Position numbers and translations under genes: made by a program
The notes under the pieces: model-generated
Database searches by the model: none
The model's input: only the letters and a program-made list of their open reading frames with translations
Told to the model about the DNA's origin: nothing
In this document: piece after piece, positions 59,061-64,000 of the stretch
Layout of the letters: each line of letters starts with the position of its first letter
How positions within the stretch are numbered: position 1 is the stretch's first letter
DNA from: Streptococcus mitis
Lineage (GTDB): Bacteria > Bacillota > Bacilli > Lactobacillales > Streptococcaceae
Direction of reading: 5' to 3'
DNA length: 64,000 bases
Assembly: GCF_946190275.1 (NCBI RefSeq)
Contig: NZ_CAMHZQ010000011.1
Span: forward strand, 1-64,000

Positions 59061-61493
59061 ATGAACTATTCAAAAGCATTGAATGAATGTATCGAAAGTG
59101 CCTACATGGTTGCTAGCCATTTTGGAGCTCGTTACCTAGAGTCATGGCATTTGTTGATTGCTATGTCCAATCACAGTTATAGTGTGGCAGGGGCAACTTT
59201 AAATGATTATCCATATGAGATGGACCGTTTAGAAGAAGTAGCTTTGGAACTGACTGAAACGGACTATAGCCAGGATGAAACCTTTACGGAATTGCCGTTC
59301 TCCCATCGTTTGCAGGTTCTTTTTGGCGAAGCAGAGTATGTAGCGTCAGTGGTCCATGCTAAGGTGCTAGGGACGGAGCACGTCCTCTATGCGATTTTGC
59401 ATGATGGCAATGCCTTGGCGACTCGTATCTTGGAGAGGGCTGGTTTTTCTTATGAAGACAAGAAAGATCAGGTCAAGATTGCTGCCCTTCGTCGAAATCT
59501 AGAAGAACGTGCAGGCTGGACTCGTGAAGATCTCAAGGCTCTACGCCAACGCCATCGTACAGTAGCTGATAAGCAAAATTCTATGGCTAATATGATGGGC
59601 ATGCCCCAGACTCCGAGTGGTGGTCTCGAGGACTATACGCATGATTTGACAGAGCAAGCGCGTTCTGGCAAGTTAGAACCAGTCATCGGTCGGGATAAGG
59701 AAATCTCGCGTATGATTCAAATCTTGAGCCGTAAAACCAAGAATAATCCTGTCTTGGTTGGGGATGCTGGTGTCGGGAAAACAGCTCTGGCGCTTGGGCT
59801 CGCTCAGCGTATTGCTAGTGGGGATGTACCTGCGGAAATGGCTAAGATGCGCGTGTTAGAGCTTGATTTGATGAATGTCGTTGCAGGGACACGCTTCCGT
59901 GGTGACTTTGAAGAACGCATGAACAATATCATCAAGGATATTGAAGAAGATGGTCAAGTAATTCTATTTATCGACGAACTCCATACAATCATGGGTTCTG
60001 GTAGCGGGATTGATTCAACTCTGGATGCGGCCAATATCTTGAAGCCAGCCTTGGCACGTGGAACTTTGAGAACGGTTGGTGCCACCACTCAGGAAGAATA
60101 CCAAAAACACATTGAAAAAGACGCAGCCCTTTCTCGTCGTTTCGCTAAAGTGACGATTGAAGAGCCAAGTGTGGCAGACAGCATGGCCATTTTGCAAGGT
60201 TTGAAGGTGACTTATGAGAAACATCACCGGGTGCAAATCACAGATGAAGCGGTTGAAACAGCTGTCAAGATGGCTCATCGTTACTTGACTAGCCGTCACT
60301 TGCCAGACTCTGCTATCGACCTCTTGGATGAAGCAGCAGCAACAGTGCAAAATAAGGCAAAGCATGTAAAAGCAGACGATTCAGGTTTGAGTCCAGCTGA
60401 CAAGGCCTTGATGGATGGCAAGTGGAAACAGGCAGCCCAGCTAATCGCAAAAGAAGAGGAAGTGCCTGTTTATAAAGACTTGGTGACAGAGTCTGATATT
60501 TTGACCACCTTGAGTCGCTTATCAGGTATTCCAGTCCAAAAACTGACTCAAACGGATGCTAAGAAATACCTGAACTTGGAAGCGGAATTGCACAAACGTG
60601 TTATCGGGCAAGATCAAGCTGTTTCAAGCATTAGCCGTGCCATTCGCCGCAATCAGTCTGGTATTCGTAGTCACAAGCGTCCGATTGGTTCCTTTATGTT
60701 CCTAGGACCCACAGGTGTCGGGAAGACCGAATTGGCCAAGGCTCTGGCAGAAGTTCTTTTTGACGACGAATCAGCTCTTATCCGCTTTGATATGAGTGAG
60801 TATATGGAGAAATTCGCAGCCAGCCGTCTCAACGGAGCTCCTCCGGGCTATGTGGGTTATGAAGAAGGTGGGGAGTTGACCGAGAAGGTTCGCAACAAAC
60901 CATACTCTGTTCTCCTCTTTGATGAGGTAGAAAAAGCCCACCCAGACATCTTTAATGTTCTCTTGCAGGTTTTGGACGACGGTGTCTTGACAGATAGCAA
61001 GGGACGCAAGGTTGACTTTTCAAATACCATTATCATCATGACGTCAAATCTTGGTGCGACAGCCCTTCGTGATGACAAGACTGTCGGATTTGGAGCTAAG
61101 GACATTCGTTTTGACCAGGAAAATATGGAGAAACGCATGTTCGAAGAGCTGAAAAAGGCTTATAGACCTGAGTTTATCAACCGTATTGATGAAAAGGTGG
61201 TCTTCCATAGCCTTTCTAGCTACCATATGCAGGAAGTAGTGAAGATTATGGTCAAACCTTTAGTGGCAAGTTTGGCTGAAAAAGGCATTGACTTGAAATT
61301 ACAAACTTCCGCACTGAAATTGTTGGCCAATCAAGGATATGACCCAGAGATGGGAGCTCGTCCACTTCGCAGAACCCTACAAACAGAAGTGGAGGACAAG
61401 TTGGCAGAACTTCTTATCAAGGGAGAATTAGAGGTAGGCAACACACTTAAGATTGGTGTCAAAGCAGGCCAGTTAAAATTTGATATTGCATAA
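59061..61493 (+). CDS. clpC: Clp protease ATPase subunit ClpC
   Basis: An 810-residue HSP100 chaperone/unfoldase working with ClpP. Clp N-repeat domain (1-145), first AAA module with Walker A GDAGVGKT (234-241), a linker coiled coil and second AAA module with Walker A GPTGVGKT (549-556). Bacillus-type mcsA/mcsB genes between ctsR and clpC are absent, as usual in streptococci. Confidence 0.96.
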   Translation: MNYSKALNECIESAYMVASHFGARYLESWHLLIAMSNHSYSVAGATLNDYPYEMDRLEEVALELTETDYSQDETFTELPFSHRLQVLFGEAEYVASVVHAKVLGTEHVLYAILHDGNALATRILERAGFSYEDKKDQVKIAALRRNLEERAGWTREDLKALRQRHRTVADKQNSMANMMGMPQTPSGGLEDYTHDLTEQARSGKLEPVIGRDKEISRMIQILSRKTKNNPVLVGDAGVGKTALALGLAQRIASGDVPAEMAKMRVLELDLMNVVAGTRFRGDFEERMNNIIKDIEEDGQVILFIDELHTIMGSGSGIDSTLDAANILKPALARGTLRTVGATTQEEYQKHIEKDAALSRRFAKVTIEEPSVADSMAILQGLKVTYEKHHRVQITDEAVETAVKMAHRYLTSRHLPDSAIDLLDEAAATVQNKAKHVKADDSGLSPADKALMDGKWKQAAQLIAKEEEVPVYKDLVTESDILTTLSRLSGIPVQKLTQTDAKKYLNLEAELHKRVIGQDQAVSSISRAIRRNQSGIRSHKRPIGSFMFLGPTGVGKTELAKALAEVLFDDESALIRFDMSEYMEKFAASRLNGAPPGYVGYEEGGELTEKVRNKPYSVLLFDEVEKAHPDIFNVLLQVLDDGVLTDSKGRKVDFSNTIIIMTSNLGATALRDDKTVGFGAKDIRFDQENMEKRMFEELKKAYRPEFINRIDEKVVFHSLSSYHMQEVVKIMVKPLVASLAEKGIDLKLQTSALKLLANQGYDPEMGARPLRRTLQTEVEDKLAELLIKGELEVGNTLKIGVKAGQLKFDIA

Positions 61494-61497
61494 AAAC

Positions 61498-61526
61498 GAG
61501 GTCGGGACAAAGTTCCCGACCTCTTT
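61498..61526 (+). terminator. clpC terminator
   Basis: GAGGTCGGGA and TCCCGACCTC form a perfect 10-bp stem with a 6-base loop, followed by a short T-run. Confidence 0.9.
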
Positions 61527-61564
61527 ATGTACCATCATGAGATGGTTTTGTGTTGCGACTGTTT

Positions 61565-61795
61565 TTAGGGATGGCTATCTTTCTTAGAATTACTCAACAG
61601 GTGAGTAAAGAAGGCTTTGTATCGATACTTGAGATAGTTCTCATGTAAAAATAACAAGGCGATATAGACAATCAAAAAGATTGTAGTCATATAGAAGACA
61701 TAAAATGCAGTTCGCGCATAGTGAGTGGCTGACTGATAAGAGCCAATAGCTCCTAAAATCAACCAAGGAAGATACTTGTAATACTTATTTAGCAT
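61565..61795 (-). CDS. small two-helix membrane protein, unknown function
   Basis: A 76-residue protein (MLNKYYKYLPWLILGAIGSY...) with two hydrophobic segments near residues 9-22 and 33-50 and a lysine-rich tail. AGGAGG precedes the ATG by 9 bases, and a TATAAT on the minus strand (61829-61834) lies further upstream, so it is probably expressed. I do not recognise the family. It lies alone between clpC and the com-box locus. Confidence 0.7.
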   Translation of the reverse strand: MLNKYYKYLPWLILGAIGSYQSATHYARTAFYVFYMTTIFLIVYIALLFLHENYLKYRYKAFFTHLLSNSKKDSHP

Positions 61796-61898
61796 AAGAG
61801 TGCACCTCCTATATTCTATTTCGATGGTATTATATCCCTTTGCACTTAAAGGTGCGAGCGATTACACAAAAATAAATTCAAATTTTTAATAGGAAAAT

Positions 61899-61938
61899 CT
61901 CCTGCTTTTCTATTTTATTACGAATAGAAGAGTAGGAG
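61899..61938. repeat. 16-bp inverted repeat spanning a com-box
   Basis: Left arm CTCCTGCTTTTCTATT (61899-61914) and right arm AATAGAAGAGTAGGAG (61923-61938) pair at 14 of 16 positions around an 8-base loop. The com-box lies partly in the loop and partly in the right arm. Confidence 0.75.
61919..61926 (+). promoter_or_regulatory. com-box upstream of a 10-codon ORF
   Basis: An exact TACGAATA with a T-rich stretch (CTTTTCTATTTTAT) before it, as in known ComX promoters. It is intergenic and points at a micro-ORF that has a strong ribosome site. Confidence 0.75.
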
Positions 61939-61944
61939 GAGTAA

Positions 61945-61977
61945 ATGTATCTAAAGTATTTAAGATTTTTAAAATAG
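61945..61977 (+). CDS. 10-residue micro-ORF behind a com-box
   Basis: AGGAGGAG (61934-61941), a 3-base gap, then ATG and the peptide MYLKYLRFLK, ended by TAG. The peptide is basic and amphipathic with no leader or Gly-Gly site. Predicted transcription start is about 61932. It may be a real competence-induced micropeptide, a leader peptide, or the remains of a longer late-competence gene. I know of no match. Confidence 0.4.
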   Translation: MYLKYLRFLK

Positions 61978-61990
61978 TTTAGATAAATTG

Positions 61991-62019
61991 TTGACATATT
62001 TAAATCTGAATGTTACGAT
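61991..62019 (+). promoter_or_regulatory. promoter of the lipoprotein gene
   Basis: Perfect TTGACA (61991-61996), 17 bases, then TACGAT (62014-62019), 54 bases before the lipoprotein ATG. Confidence 0.72.
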
Positions 62020-62073
62020 TATGTTACAAAAAGATTTCTTTATATTTCTAAAATATTACAAAGGAGTAGAAAA

Positions 62074-62772
62074 ATGAAAAAGAAAACCTATATCAAATTG
62101 ATGGCGGCAATTGTATTGGCTTCTACCCTATTATTAGGAGCTTGTGGAAATAAAAAGGAAACAACTCAAGCAAGCAGTTCTGCTAAGACAAGCCAATCAT
62201 CAAGTTCTAAAGTAGCTTCTGCTAGCAAAGAAAGCAAGACTCAGAAGTACTCAAATTCAGCTTCATCTGAAAAGACCAAGGCATCTACCGACCAGTCTTC
62301 AGCAAGTGCAACACCATCACAAGCGGCACCTGCACCAGAGCAAAGACAGGGTCAAGAAGTGTCTAATCAACAGGCGGCTAGTCAACAAACTCCTGCTCAG
62401 GCTCCTTCAACTCAACAGGCTCCTCAAGCCCAGTCTAACCAATCAAGCTATGATCCTACAACTGACCGCAAACTTCAAGACAAGTAAGCAGAGCAAAATA
62501 AACGCTACAAGGGTGTTTTAACCATGGTAGATGGTGATTTCTCAGCTGTAGCGGGCAATTGGAAGGGAGCAAATGGCGAAACCATCACAGTTTCATCAGG
62601 TGGTCAATTTACAGTAGAATCTGCTGATGGAAAGAAAGAAAATTACTCTATCAAAGGCTATTCTTATACTCTTGATGATGGCAAGTATAATGCCAAAATT
62701 GGTGGAGGAAAAGTCATCCAAATTACAACAGGAGCGGATGGTAAGGTTTCCAGCGTTGCTTTGAATCAATAA
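62074..62772 (+). pseudogene. lipoprotein gene interrupted by an in-frame TAA
   Basis: The first 137 codons encode a signal segment with lipobox LGAC (cysteine 24) and a Ser/Gln/Pro-rich linker, ending ...DRKLQDK-TAA at 62485-62487. The same frame continues after the stop as AEQNKRYKGVLTMVDGDFSAVAGNW and reads through to 62772, giving a C-terminal domain (GNWKGANGETITVSSGGQF...) seen in streptococcal lipoproteins (I think DUF6287). One base change (CAA to TAA fits) explains the split. A truncated lipoprotein may still be made. AAAGGAG precedes the start. Confidence 0.8.
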
Positions 62773-62802
62773 TAACCTTCAGTATTTGAATTTTTACAAT
62801 CA

Positions 62803-62836
62803 AAAACCCGTAACCTTTAAGAGAGTTACGGGTTTT
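62803..62836. terminator. bidirectional terminator between the lipoprotein gene and dusB
   Basis: AAAACCCGTAAC and GTTACGGGTTTT form a perfect 12-bp stem with a 10-base loop, between convergent genes. Confidence 0.92.
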
Positions 62837-62842
62837 AAACTA

Positions 62843-63823
62843 TTAAGCCTTATCCAACTGCAAGAGAGCCTCAATCTCTGCTAGGGTGCTAGCTTGTGAA
62901 ATGGCTCCACGGAGTTTGGCAGCGCCAGATGTTCCACGGAGGTAGTGAGGAGCGAGGCCACGGAATTCACGAACTGCGACGTTTTCTCCTTTGAGGTTAA
63001 TCAAGCGTTTCAAGTGTTCGTAGGCGATTTTCATCTTGTCTTCAAAGGTCAAATCAGGTAGGATTTCTCCTGTTTCAAAGTAATGGTTGATTTGGTTGAA
63101 GAGGTAGGGATTTCCCATGGCAGCGCGGCCAATCATGACTGCGTCAGCACCGACTTCTTCGATACGTTGTTTGGCTTCTTGAACAGTACGGATGTCACCG
63201 TTGGCGATAAATGGAATCTTGGTCAGAGCTTGGGCAACCTTGTGAAGGGTCTCAAGGTCTGCGTGACCTGTATACATTTGCTCACGGGTACGACCATGCA
63301 TGGCGAGGGCAGAAACACCTGCAGCTTCAGCAGCGAGGGCATTTTCTACTGCAAGAGATGGGTCAGCCCAGCCGGTACGCATCTTGACAGTAAGTGGAAT
63401 ATCAAGGACAGATTGGACCTTATTGATGATAGAGTAAATCTTATCTGGATCCTTGAGCCACATAGCGCCAGCTTCGTTCTTCACGATTTTATTAACTGGG
63501 CAGCCCATGTTGATATCCACGATATCGGTTTTGGTGTTTTCTTGGATGAATTCTGCTGCGCGTGCTAGGCTGTCTTCATCACTACCAAAAAGTTGGATAG
63601 AAACAGGGTTTTCGCCTTCATCGATATGAAGCATGTGCAGGGTTTTTTCGTTGTTGTATTGGATTCCCTTGTCAGAGACCATCTCCATGACAACGAGTCC
63701 AGCCCCAAGCTCTTTTGCGATAGTACGAAAGGCTGAGTTGGTGACACCAGCCATAGGTGCTAAAACGGTACGATTGGGAATCTCAACATTGCCAATCATA
63801 AAAGGTGTATTAAGATTTGTCAC
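62843..63823 (-). CDS. dusB: tRNA-dihydrouridine synthase DusB
   Basis: A 326-residue FMN-binding TIM barrel that reduces uridine in tRNA. Motifs: [13 protein letters not shown] near the start, [23 protein letters not shown] with the catalytic Cys, [16 protein letters not shown] and IANGDI. The GTG at 63823 is chosen as start: GGAGG lies 8 bases upstream, and a longer frame from an ATG at 63853 would add residues unlike the family. It overlaps hslO by 14 bases. Confidence 0.93.
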   Translation of the reverse strand: MTNLNTPFMIGNVEIPNRTVLAPMAGVTNSAFRTIAKELGAGLVVMEMVSDKGIQYNNEKTLHMLHIDEGENPVSIQLFGSDEDSLARAAEFIQENTKTDIVDINMGCPVNKIVKNEAGAMWLKDPDKIYSIINKVQSVLDIPLTVKMRTGWADPSLAVENALAAEAAGVSALAMHGRTREQMYTGHADLETLHKVAQALTKIPFIANGDIRTVQEAKQRIEEVGADAVMIGRAAMGNPYLFNQINHYFETGEILPDLTFEDKMKIAYEHLKRLINLKGENVAVREFRGLAPHYLRGTSGAAKLRGAISQASTLAEIEALLQLDKA

Positions 63824-64000
63824 GAATGAGTTCCTCCAGGTCGTTTTCATCAAAGTTGTAAGTAGTTTGGCAGAATTGACAAGTGATTTCTGCCCCGTGG
63901 TCTTCCTCTTTCATTTCCTGTAGGTCTGAGCTTGGAAGGCTGGCAAGAGCGTTCATAAAGCGTTCATGGCTACAGTCACATTGGAAACGGATTTCTTCTT
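63810..64000 (-). CDS. hslO: Hsp33 redox chaperone HslO (C-terminal part; gene continues outside)
   Basis: The 62 visible codons end [20 protein letters not shown]...[26 protein letters not shown]. The CDC and CQFC cysteine pairs are the zinc-binding redox switch of Hsp33, which becomes an active holdase on oxidation. The 5' part lies beyond 64000. The dusB start lies within its last codons, indicating an operon. Confidence 0.93.
   Translation of the reverse strand, partial: EEIRFQCDCSHERFMNALASLPSSDLQEMKEEDHGAEITCQFCQTTYNFDENDLEELIRDKS

Overview
This looks like the replication-origin region of a mitis-group streptococcus. The gene order matches the pneumococcal oriC neighbourhood: comX next to an rRNA/tRNA operon, ftsH-hpt-tilS, dnaN-dnaA, parB-htrA, comCDE between tRNA genes, pcsB, comFA-comFC and ctsR-clpC. 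Most promoters have extended -10 (TGnTATAAT) elements, and a pneumococcal-type BOX repeat is present. The competence peptide predicted from comC ([16 protein letters not shown]) differs from the two common pneumococcal pherotypes as I remember them, and CbpD has one SH3 domain rather than two, so Streptococcus mitis or a close relative is more likely than S. pneumoniae. This species call is inference.

Layout. 1-12.2 kb, mostly minus strand: the start of a tRNA-Glu/rRNA operon, comX, ftsH, hpt, tilS, a beta-lactamase-like exported protein, a 40-residue protein, divIC, an S4 protein, mfd, pth, ychF and a DUF951 protein. 12.2-17.2 kb: dnaN, dnaA, parB and htrA, with DnaA boxes in three intergenic gaps; this is oriC. 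17.2-20.5 kb: rlmH, tRNA-Arg, comC-comD-comE, tRNA-Glu and tRNA-Asn. 20.5-28 kb: a TetR regulator with two matched operators facing a YhgE/Pip membrane protein, then yfhO and an ABC-F ATPase. 28.2-45.7 kb: trpS, guaB, recF, yaaA, two M16 peptidase-like proteins, rodZ, pgsA, the ECF transporter core, mreCD, pcsB, rpsB-tsf, cysK and a YigZ-family gene. 45.7-55.5 kb: com-box-driven comFA-comFC, hpf, a nested IS30-family insertion, gdpP-rplI-dnaB-veg and cbpD behind a BOX element. 55.5-64 kb: a TPP-riboswitch-controlled thiamine-type ABC operon, ctsR-clpC, a small membrane protein, a com-box with a 10-codon ORF, a lipoprotein gene split by a stop codon, dusB and partial hslO.

How it works together. 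Three parS sites (in tilS, yfhO and ecfA1) flank the origin and should load ParB. The competence cascade can be followed from the CSP gene and its receptor kinase/regulator pair, through ComE sites at comC and comX, to ComX com-boxes at comFA, probably cbpD, and an unannotated micro-ORF near 61.9 kb. Cell-envelope genes (divIC, mreCD, rodZ, pcsB, htrA) carry WalR- and CiaR-type sites where these are visible.

Most of the window is conserved chromosome. The least explained parts are the com-box/inverted-repeat/micro-ORF at 61.90-61.98 kb, the nested IS structure at 48.4-49.97 kb, a 33-codon ORF with its own hairpin at 44.85-44.99 kb, and two genes (rlmH, comFA) whose promoters sit so close to the start codon that their mRNAs may be leaderless.
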